Shown here: positions 1 through 7,500 of the stretch, in pieces
Position numbering within the stretch: the first letter of the stretch is position 1
How the letters are laid out: the number at the start of each line of letters is the position of its first letter
Assembly (NCBI GenBank): GCA_963576785.1
Contig: OY756139.1
Span: 4,588,001 to 4,652,000, forward strand
Length of the DNA: 64,000 nucleotides
Origin: Chlorophyllum brunneum
Taxonomy: Eukaryota > Basidiomycota > Agaricomycetes > Agaricales > Agaricaceae
Direction of reading: 5' to 3'
Notes under the pieces: model-generated
The model's database searches: none
Told to the model about the DNA's origin: nothing
Seen by the model: the letters and a program-made list of their open reading frames with translations, nothing else
Made by a program: the position numbers and the translations under genes

Positions 1-2
1 TG

Positions 3-1181
3 GTACCTGCCAGCACCTACCAGCAGATGACCAGAACACCAGGACCTCCGATTACACTTAGGACAACCCAACAGTCACAAACCTGCCAATCATCCCTGTC
101 AAACTCCCCAGCAAGCTCGCCACCAAACTCACCCACAGGATCAAACATGCCAGACCCCAAACTCCCAAAGCCCATTGTTTTCTACAGTGACCCACTTGAC
201 TATCCCAACTGGAAGCAGAACCTCCAGATCTACTTCGCATGACAGCCCAACAATCTACCAAACAACAAGTCCAAGATTATGTATGTCCTCCTTAACATGG
301 AAGGATCTGCCAGGGAATGGAAACAAGCCTACACCATTTCACACACCACCAACAATGTCTTCAGCCCCACCCAGACTATCAAACAGTTCCTCACAGAACT
401 TGACACCTTGTTTCTACCAGCAAACAACACCCTCATCACCATTGATCAACTATCTAATGTCACCCAGACTGGACGACCCGCCGCAGTCTATGTTGAGCAA
501 TTCAAGAATATGTGTACCCAAGCTGGAATCACTCACACAGAGACCAAAATCACGTTCTTCATTAAAGGACTGGATCTGTATTACAAAAGGCTTGTCTACA
601 GTCAGAACCCCACCCCAAACAACATCAATGCTTGGTACACAGCCACACAAAATGCAGCAACAATGGCACACCTACAACAGAATTTTAGCTCAACAGGACA
701 TTGTCACTCAGTACAACATACCTCCCATCACTCGAAATATTGCACTCTGAAAGCATCAAGTTTGATGTCTTATGCAAGACCTTACCAGCCAACTCAAAGA
801 AGCAGTAACCCCCCAGGCTATGGTCCCATGGACGTCGACCACATCCTCGAGCAGCAGCTCAATAATCTTTACCCAATGGGAGAAGGATCTGACAAAGAAG
901 GAGAAGAATCTGAGGAAGAAGCATCATCAGATGATGATGAATATTCGAACACAACTACCCAGCAAGTTGCCCACATGGCCACAAAACTTGCCACAGCCCA
1001 ACTCAATGCTATCTTATCACCTGAACTCTGGAAGTTATACAATGAACAAAAATGCTTCACATGCAAATCCACTGGACATTTCTCCAGAAATTGCCTACAA
1101 CAAAGCTGTGGAAAGAACCGTGCCAGCATGTCAAAGAATATTGCTTATAAGTCCAAACGCTTTGACCAAAGCAAGCAATGA
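3..1181 (+). pseudogene. gag: Gypsy-A gag (copy A1), 5' end outside window
   Basis: This is the structural capsid/nucleocapsid protein of an LTR retrotransposon. One frame is open from the window start to the TGA at 1179-1181, broken only by a TGA at 240-242, where copy A4 has a serine TCA codon. The N-terminal part is rich in Pro, Ser, Thr and Gln. The central part (about 180-700) carries the capsid-like helices with the DYPNWKQNLQIYFA motif. An acidic Glu/Asp/Ser stretch lies near 880-950. A CCHC zinc knuckle follows near 1053-1094 (CFTCKSTGHFSRNC, C-x2-C-x4-H-x4-C). It is missing its start codon. The pol frame lies one base back (-1) relative to gag. Confidence 0.85.
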
Positions 1182-1486
1182 TTCAAGTCTACCTGAATCG
1201 CAAATGTAATGGAAGATGCCTCCAATGAAGAGATAGAAGAACTCTTCAACATTGCAGACAGTCATCCCAACAAAGACCTAATTAAGTCTTTTGTCTGAAG
1301 AGACTAGCTACTGCATCTAGATCTCAAGTTATAAAGAAACCGCAGATTTCTTATTCGACACCACAACATGATGACTACCCCCGACCCAACCCACCTTGCA
1401 AACCCAACACTGAACAAATTGCCACTGTTAAAATTGTTCCAAAGAACAATACTATCTATGTTCCAACCACTGTCCACCTACCTGTT

Positions 1487-2122
1487 ATGTCTGAACCTCG
1501 AACCTATGTCAGAGGTTACAACAAGTTTCCAGAAGCAATACCACTTGTCCCGCCACCATGATCCAATGATGCCATTATCGACTCTCTACTCCGACTAGCC
1601 TGGAAATATGCACCATACTTACACATATGCGACACCGATGGACTCTACTTATGCACCATCAAGAACAACCTCTATGGTGCCTGGAACAATGGTTGGAAAG
1701 CATGACCAACCACCGAAGAAACCATGGAGTACATCCACCCCTACATGTACACTCATGGTCCAGTGCTTGAAGCGCTCATTCACCAACAAATTGCTGATGG
1801 AATCTATTGCATAGAAATGCAACCCAAAGACTTATCATCAGACAACGAACCCACTGTACCCAGTAGCAACAGCGACGATTCTCCTCATCCGCTATTGCAA
1901 TCTACTCGAGCCTTTGTCGAGTCACCTGAGTCCTATCTCTCCGAAGAACCAATTGCATCTACATCATCCCTATCATCCGACTCCAACCATCCTATGGATG
2001 CAGTTCTTCCATCACCACCATCATCATCATTGTCTTCTACCACTTTGTTCTATGTGTCTTGTGACTGTAGCTGTTCCGATGAATCTCCATCATTGCCATC
2101 TGAGATCTCTGAGGATGAGTAA
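1487..2122 (+). pseudogene. LTR-encoded C-terminal part of Gypsy-A ORF3
   Basis: A 212-codon frame begins at the ATG at LTR position 5 and ends at TAA. It carries two TGA codons (1559-1561 and 1703-1705). The frame has the same length (636 nt) in the LTRs of A2 and A3. In those copies it is the direct in-frame continuation of internal ORF3 across the LTR boundary. The first half is Trp/Tyr rich (WKYAPYL, LYLCTIKNNLYGAWNNGWK). The second half is a low-complexity Ser/Asp/Glu/Pro tail with a Cys-rich patch (SCDCSCSDES). I recognise no domain and propose no function. It lies upstream of the LTR TATA box, hence in U3. Confidence 0.75.
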
Positions 2123-2126
2123 GCAC

Positions 2127-2275
2127 TCATCTGTTTCACTGTCATCAGTTTCACTTCATTCTATACTTAGCTATTTCATCTTTATCAGTTTCATGTTTAT
2201 CTTTGGTAGTGTTTCGCCTTGAAGTTTCATATCTATCAGTTTCACATTGTGAAACGTGTTTCAGTCTCGTTATCT
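2127..2275 (+). promoter_or_regulatory. GTTTCA-repeat cluster in Gypsy-A U3
   Basis: At least six GTTTCA or near-identical boxes lie within about 150 bp between the LTR ORF stop and the TATA box, several as ATCAGTTTCA. One forms a perfect palindrome at 2239-2255 (GTTTCACA-T-TGTGAAAC). The cluster recurs in the other Gypsy-A LTRs. Clustered short repeats just upstream of a TATA box suggest transcription-factor or enhancer sites; this is an inference. Confidence 0.5.
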
Positions 2276-2308
2276 ATACTCCGTAGTATTTATAGAAAAG
2301 AAGTAGTT

Positions 2309-2417
2309 AGTATAAATAGCTGACTGTATTAGGAAGTCAAAGCTTAAGCTTTGATCTTCTACAGGGATAGCCTTCTTGATCACCCAAGAAGAGTTTCCAT
2401 TGACAGTTGCTGTCAAT
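2309..2417 (+). promoter_or_regulatory. Gypsy-A LTR core promoter with two inverted repeats
   Basis: A TATA-like TATAAATA lies at 2311-2318. It is followed about 25 nt later by a perfect 18-bp palindrome TCAAAGCTTAAGCTTTGA (2337-2354). A hairpin with 8-bp arms and a 3-nt loop (ATTGACAG-TTG-CTGTCAAT) lies at 2399-2417. The spacing puts the predicted transcription start in or beside the palindrome, so both structures would fall in the 5' leader and 3' end of the RNA. Both are retained in most LTR copies; the A3 copy has a substitution in the hairpin. Confidence 0.5.
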
Positions 2418-2625
2418 CAATAGAAGATTGCTTAACTGCTTATTCTCTACTCACCCTCATCACTCAGAGCTACGAGATAAACGGGATTCCCATTTCTTGG
2501 TTGAGTAATGACAGTTTGATAACATTTGCTTATCTGGTTACTTGGCTGAGATAGGTATTAAGGCCATACCCTAGAGGTTGCATCCTCTTTGATTGCCCTT
2601 AGTAGCTGAATCCATAACACCTACC

Positions 2626-4696
2626 TACCATGACTACTGAACACCTTGCCCTCCTAGATTCAGAAGCAGCCGGAAATTATATCAACCTATCTCTTGTAGA
2701 ACGATGGAACCTACCAACCCGTCCACTTGACACACCAGTCACCATCCTTAATGCTGATGGAACCACCAATGGACAAGGACAAGCTACCCATGATGCTGTC
2801 CTTAGACTCACCATAGACAGACAACAAATGATTCTGAAACCAAGAATCATTGGACTAGGAATGCCATGCCTAATCTTAGGAATGACCTAGCTATCACAAT
2901 TCAACCTGGAAGTTGATTGGTCAAGGAAAACTATGAAATGGAGAACCCCATTTATCGACAACCCCCAGTTCAACTGCCTTGTCACCTTGATGGATGACAG
3001 TGCAAACGAAGCCAAACAAGTAAACCACATCTACCTTGAACCCACCACATTCAAAGAAATAAACTTCAAAGCCAATGCCTCCCAGTTTATTGCCCAGCAA
3101 TATGGAGAAAAAAGAGAGACTGACCCTCTGAAGATTGTACCAGCCAATTTTCATGACTACCTCGATATATTCAGCGAGCAAGCTGCCTCACAATACCCAC
3201 CTACCCAACCATGGGATCACAAGATTGAGATGAAAGAATCTTTCGAACCTAAAGCTGGACCAGCCTATCAACTATCACCCCAAGAGACCAATGAACTCAA
3301 TAAATTCATTGAAGAGAATTTAGCCAAAGGATATATTTGACAATCAAAATCACCTATGGCTTCACCTTTCTTCTTTGTAGGGAAGAAAGATGGAAAACTC
3401 CACCTGTGTCAAGATTATCAATATCTCAATAGTCATACCATCAAGAATGTGTACCTGATCCCACTCATTTTGTCACTACTTGACAGACTTAAAGGATCAA
3501 ATTGGTTTACCAAACTCGATGTATGCACCAGATACAACAATATCCACATCTGAAAAGGCAATGAATGGAAAGTTGGATTCAGAACACCAAAAGGCCTATA
3601 TGAGCCAACTGTAATGTTCTTTGGGATGTGCAACTCCCCAGCCACTTTCCAATCCATGATGGACCACATATTCCACCCTTTGATCGATAAAGAAGGAGTC
3701 CTTGTATACATGGATGATATTCTCATACATGCCAAAATGCAAGAAGAACTCCAATGCCTTACCTGTGAAGTATTAAAACTACTTTGTGAACACAATCTAT
3801 TTCTCAAGCCCAAGAAATGTGAATTTGAGAAACAATGCCTCGAGTACCTCGGTGCTGTAATCTCCCCATCATCCATTGAAATGGATGCAGCCAAACTTGA
3901 AGGAATCAAGAATTGGCCAATACCCAAAACAACCTGCAATATGCAAAAATTTAACTTCTACAGAAGATTCATCAAGAATTATGCACAACATGCTGCACTG
4001 CTAAACTCTCTTATGTCCAAGAATATTAAATTCCATTGGACCAATGAGCACCAAATTGCCTTTGAAGATCTGAAGAAACACTTCATGGAAAAGCCTATCT
4101 TGATTGTGCTAGATCCTGACAAACCTTTCAAAATCAAAACTGATGCTTCTGTGTATGCCTCAGGAGCCATCCTCACCCAACACAACAATAATGGAGTAAA
4201 GCACCCAATTGTCTTTATCTCCAGAGCATTCAACTTGACAGAATGAAACTACCACTGCTCAGAGCAAGAATGGCTAGCTATCATATGAGCCTTAAAAGAA
4301 TGGCGCCACTATTTGGAAGAAGCCAAACATAAATTGATTGTATGGAGCAATCACAAGAACTTATCCTGATTCAAGGAACCCCAGACCCTTAATCGACATC
4401 AAGTCCAATGGGCAGCCTATATGGAATGCTTCAAACCTTAACTGAAGGTTAAGCATATACCCAGCCAAAAGAATGGCCTAGCTGATGCATTATCATGACA
4501 ACCTGACCATACTCCTGATGACAAAGACAACCAGGAAGTGACTGTATTTGACAGTACCATAGTGCACCTACTCACCGAAGCTGATCTTGACAAAGTATGT
4601 CAACACCGTGATATGATTGACCCCAATCTTGATGAGACACCTGATGGTGATCTCCCATACAATGCCAACCAAGTCATCATTCCGAATGACCCTGGA
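2626..4696 (+). pseudogene. pol: Gypsy-A pol (copy A1): protease, RT, RNase H, start of integrase
   Basis: One continuous frame carries scattered stops and ends at the gap. Protease: the LLDS motif near 2650, where the active-site DSG has become DSE. A TAG at 2888-2890 replaces a tryptophan codon. [14 protein letters not shown] near 3616 and YMDD near 3710. RNase H: KTDASVYASGA near 4137. The integrase N-terminal region begins near 4600. TGA codons end or break the frame near 3338, 3551, 4244 and several later sites. At 3551-3553 the TGA matches a CGA in copy A4, showing C-to-T decay at CpG. The copy is inactive. Confidence 0.88.
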
Positions 4697-4896
4697 NNNN
4701 NNNNNNNNNNNNNNNNNNNNNNNNNNNNNNNNNNNNNNNNNNNNNNNNNNNNNNNNNNNNNNNNNNNNNNNNNNNNNNNNNNNNNNNNNNNNNNNNNNNN
4801 NNNNNNNNNNNNNNNNNNNNNNNNNNNNNNNNNNNNNNNNNNNNNNNNNNNNNNNNNNNNNNNNNNNNNNNNNNNNNNNNNNNNNNNNNNNNNNNN
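4697..4896. other. Assembly gap (200 N)
   Basis: Exactly 200 N. The left side is Gypsy-A integrase (+) and the right side is LINE L2 RNase H (-), so the two flanks do not belong to one element and the real distance is unknown. Confidence 0.99.
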
Positions 4897-5647
4897 CATC
4901 CATGCCTATGATAATGGACTTGGGGTCTGTTGTTGCATACATTGTTACATCATCCCAAGGAATCTTTGAGAGGTGGGGGTTGTCCCAGTTGAATCCTATA
5001 AACAATACATTAGCAGAGAAGCAGTCGAGTAACCTACATCCAGGCCAGAGAGCCTTAGAAACAGAGTTGAAAGATTCTACATAATGAGTCTTGGGGGTAG
5101 GGCAGGAAACATCCATCACAGCTCCAAGTGTCTTCTTCTTCTGAATCTCCATGAAATTCTTGATGTGAAGTCAGTGGGGAAAAGAGTGATACTCTTTCAT
5201 CAATCTTGCCAGTGTATGTTCATCGTCCAAAGTGTGAATCCTCGATGTTTGTCATTCAGCCAACTTGCAGAGATGTAGTTTGATGGGCATGAGCCCCACG
5301 AGGGACTCAACACTACCAGTGGGGGAGGTATGGAATGCCCTGGTGATCCAAAGGGCAGCTCTACATTGCATTTTATTGAGGATTTCACAAGTTCCCTTAG
5401 TGCAGGATTGATCATAAAACCATAGTTGGTAACTGTATGTTGCTACTGGGACAACACACAATCTATAAAGGAGTCTCTTGTTGTGGGGGGAAAGGCTGTG
5501 AACAGAATTGCTGAGCATCTTCATTGCCTTGATAGACAATATAGCTTTGGCAGAATAGTATCAGACATGTTCTTTGAAAGAGAGTGTCCTGTTGAAATAG
5601 AAACTGAGGTAACACCAATGGGTTTTTGGCTTGAGGGGGGTGCAACC
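4897..5647 (-). pseudogene. LINE L2 ORF2, part downstream of the B1 insertion (RT end to RNase H)
   Basis: On the minus strand this continues the RT thumb region (MKMLSNSVHSLSPHNKRLL; PTGSVESLVGLMPIKLHL) and runs to the first RNase H catalytic segment, ending at GMD next to the gap. Reading joins the upstream part (12144-14521) once B1 and one CAACC are removed. At least two TGA codons interrupt it. The remaining RNase H and the C-terminal zinc motif are lost in the gap. Confidence 0.85.
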
Positions 5648-5947
5648 TGTTACGAATCATAGACCGTTCATTCCCATCATGCGCCCGTTACCTCGTGTAC
5701 TCTCATACTTGTTTCATCTCCTGTATCACCCTAGAGGCTGTGCCTCCTACCTGACTCGTTCTACTCCTCTCCTCTGACTCCGTTACTCGACTCCCTTATT
5801 ATTAGCCTCTACCACTAGTATATAAAGTGTAGTAATACTTGATGTATTCCTTACACTTTACCAATCGTATCATCCCTTCTTCCTTTCTCTACTTCCTTTC
5901 CTTTATCCAAAGGCTTGCAACCTGAGTCAGAGACTAAGGTCGTAACA
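5648..5947 (+). repeat. Gypsy-B B1 5' LTR
   Basis: 300 bp, TGTTACG...CGTAACA. U3 is short and pyrimidine-rich, with the TATA box at 5819-5826. It is identical to the 3' LTR except for G at 5687 (A at 11878), a CpG-to-CpA type change. Confidence 0.97.
5819..5864 (+). promoter_or_regulatory. Gypsy-B core promoter: TATA box and predicted transcript start
   Basis: TATATAAA lies at 5819-5826. About 33 nt downstream, at 5853-5864, is ACACTTTACCAA, the exact reverse complement of the 12 nt after the LTR (5949-5960). The TATA-to-start distance is normal for RNA polymerase II, so the transcript probably begins with this 12-mer. The arrangement is conserved in B2 and B3; B4 has one C-to-T change in the 12-mer. 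Confidence 0.7.
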
Positions 5948-5948
5948 T

Positions 5949-5987
5949 TTGGTAAAGTGTCATTCAACTCACCTTGCAAGAGAGGTG
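5949..5987 (+). other. Self-complementary primer-binding site and hairpin
   Basis: The PBS TTGGTAAAGTGT (5949-5960), one base after the LTR, pairs with the predicted 5' end of the element's own RNA rather than obviously with a tRNA 3' end. Just downstream, CACCT (5970-5974) and AGGTG (5983-5987) can form a hairpin with an 8-nt loop. Tf1/sushi-type retrotransposons prime reverse transcription with the 5' end of their own mRNA; this layout matches that mechanism. Confidence 0.7.
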
Positions 5988-6040
5988 CCACTATTCGTAA
6001 CTAGGCTTGGAATAATAGCCTCCGACCAGGACGACAGTAT

Positions 6041-7312
6041 ATGAGTAGCAGTAGCTCATCGAGAACACCGAGAAAACAGAGAGCTCCGAGACTAACAGAT
6101 ATCCAGGGTTCACCCGTAGCAACAGGATCCAAACGATCAATAGAATCAGAAATCCCTGAAGGCCTTAAACGGCAGAAATCCGAACACAGCGTAGACAAAA
6201 GCACAGCGCTATTTGAAACCGAATTCGACACAGAAGTCGCCGAAAACACATCCGATATAGATATCGCCGAGACCTACGAAGAAGAATCCGAACACAGTAC
6301 AGACGAAGAACCAGCTCCGTTTGAAGAAGAAATCGACACCGCTTTATTTGAAACCGAATTCGACACAGAAGTCGCCGACGCCACAGCCGATAGAGAAATC
6401 GCCGAGACATACGAAAACGAACACAGCGAATCAGAGTTAGAACCAGAGATGACAGACGAAATCAACGTACCAAAGAACCTAGCCCCGGAACCAGGATATT
6501 TCAATGGGGATAGGACCAAATTTGACGATTGGTGGAGAGCCATATCCTTATGGATAATGTTCAACAAGATAGATGAAGAAGAACAGAAAATAGTAGCCAT
6601 TTTGGCAAGGATGAAAGGAGGACTAGCAGGTCCTTACGCCAACACGCAACTACAAGCCATCCAGAATAAGAAAACACCGGCTTGGGAGGACTTTACGAAA
6701 GAAGTAGAAGCCACATTCTCCTTGGGGAATAGGAAAGCCATAGCAGAAGGAGAAATAGAGACGTTCAAACAGGGAAAGAAAAACACAGCAGACTTCTTAA
6801 TCAAATTCGAAGCATTAAGAGCCCAAGCAGGAACAGACGACACACACGCGATATTCCTTCTCAAGCGCCACACCCGAGCAGACATTATTCGAACCATAGT
6901 AGGTTATCCGACAACCTCCGTCCCAACAACATACAGCAAATGGAAAACCACGATCCTCGCAGTAGGACAAGGTTACGAAGCAACGGACATCACCAGAGGA
7001 GATGTCAGAACCACCACCGGAGTTATCTATGGAGGAAGAGGACAGCCCATGGAAATAGGACGACAAAGGGCAGACACCGATCAGACGGGGAAACCAAGGT
7101 GCTACAATTGCAACCTTTACGGACATATCGCCAAATACTGCAGAAAGAAGACGAAAGTCACGTACACCAAAATAACGTGTTACAACTGCGGTAAACAGGG
7201 CCACATCTCGAAGAACTGCCGGGCACCCAAGAAAGCCCATATTAGAGAAATCAACGAGGATGATGAACAAGAGATAGAGGAGAAAGAGGATTTTGTCGAA
7301 GGCTCCGAGTAA
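6041..7312 (+). CDS. gag: Gypsy-B Gag (423 aa)
   Basis: Capsid/nucleocapsid polyprotein. The start is the first ATG after the PBS leader. Residues 1-140 are strongly acidic and contain two copies, about 45 residues apart, of a unit starting ALFETEFDTEVA (near residues 56 and 101). Residues ~150-315 form the capsid domain (PGYFNGDRTKFDDWWRAISL, LAGPYA, FSLGNRKAIAEGEI). Two CCHC zinc knuckles lie at residues 354-367 (CYNCNLYGHIAKYC) and 380-393 (CYNCGKQGHISKNC) and should bind the genomic RNA. An acidic C-terminus follows. The frame overlaps the pol frame at 7267-7312 in the -1 register. The frame is intact and identical in B2. Confidence 0.95.
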   Translation: MSSSSSSRTPRKQRAPRLTDIQGSPVATGSKRSIESEIPEGLKRQKSEHSVDKSTALFETEFDTEVAENTSDIDIAETYEEESEHSTDEEPAPFEEEIDTALFETEFDTEVADATADREIAETYENEHSESELEPEMTDEINVPKNLAPEPGYFNGDRTKFDDWWRAISLWIMFNKIDEEEQKIVAILARMKGGLAGPYANTQLQAIQNKKTPAWEDFTKEVEATFSLGNRKAIAEGEIETFKQGKKNTADFLIKFEALRAQAGTDDTHAIFLLKRHTRADIIRTIVGYPTTSVPTTYSKWKTTILAVGQGYEATDITRGDVRTTTGVIYGGRGQPMEIGRQRADTDQTGKPRCYNCNLYGHIAKYCRKKTKVTYTKITCYNCGKQGHISKNCRAPKKAHIREINEDDEQEIEEKEDFVEGSE

Positions 7313-7500
7313 GCGCAAACCCGCGAGCCAATAAAACTAGAGTTCCTGTTTTATCACAGAATAGAAGATACGTGATTCCCCAAAAACGAAACTCTAAGCG
7401 CGAACTTCTCCTCGACTCAACAATCCAGACAAAAATGGGACGCAAACCAATTATAACTCTGGTAGACTCCGGATGCACCCACACGTGCATAGCACAATGA
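7267..7500 (+). pseudogene. Gypsy-B protease N-terminal part, ended by in-frame TGA
   Basis: The pol frame opens at 7267, 46 nt before the gag stop, and encodes the aspartic protease core LVDSGCTHTC near 7461-7490. It meets TGA at 7498-7500, then resumes in frame. In the diverged copies B3 and B4 the position is a lysine AAA codon and the frame is open. The TGA may be decay of a CGA codon, or a readthrough site, since B2 carries it too. No canonical X XXY YYZ slippery heptamer is obvious in the overlap; a GAT TTT pair near 7289-7294 is the best candidate for a -1 slip. Confidence 0.7.

Larger units (their letters stand above)
1483..2619 (+). mobile_element. Solo LTR of Gypsy-A (1137 bp) inside Gypsy-A copy A1
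   Basis: The element starts TGTTATG and ends CATAACA, and is flanked by CCTACC at 1477-1482 and 2620-2625. Removing it restores the gag-pol linker exactly as in copy A4 (near 61890). The same 1137-bp unit sits at 15941-17077 and 50899-52035, each time at the 3' end of Gypsy-A internal sequence after a purine-rich tract, which proves it is this family's LTR. The TSD reads as 6 bp here because the target is a short CCTA repeat; a 5-bp TSD is seen at 34784-35899. A solo LTR implies LTR-LTR recombination after insertion. Confidence 0.93.
1..4696 (+). mobile_element. Gypsy-A copy A1, Ty3/gypsy retrotransposon, partial and degenerate
   Basis: Both ends are missing: the left end lies outside the window and the right end is the assembly gap. 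Inside are gag (3-1181), a gag-protease linker (1182-1476) and pol (2626-4696). The linker and pol are separated by a solo LTR of the same family. Gene order and protein similarity match copy A4 at 59764-64000, which lacks the LTR insertion and so shows the original junction. Pol from about 2971 to the gap is indistinguishable from the inverse complement of 26278-28003 in copy A2. Stops are mainly TGA. The copy is dead but clearly assignable. Confidence 0.9.

Noticed and set aside
1483..2619. The 1137-bp unit with 7-bp terminal inverted ends (TGTTATG/CATAACA) as a DNA transposon or MITE
   Set aside because: In A2 and A3 the same unit follows Gypsy-A internal sequence and a purine tract, and it has a TATA box and TG...CA ends, so it is an LTR.
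4538..5152. Open frames spanning the N run
   Set aside because: They only cross unknown bases. The two sides belong to different elements on opposite strands.
6815..7318. Minus-strand open frame of 167 codons opposite gag in B1 (and the same in B2), possibly an antisense regulator
   Set aside because: It mirrors gag codon usage and has no promoter or conservation signal I could find; most likely a shadow of gag.
7498..7500. TGA as sign of an alternative genetic code or selenocysteine
   Set aside because: TGA occurs widely in decayed elements where related copies have CGA, and TGA also ends intact frames such as pol, so ordinary decay is the simpler reading.
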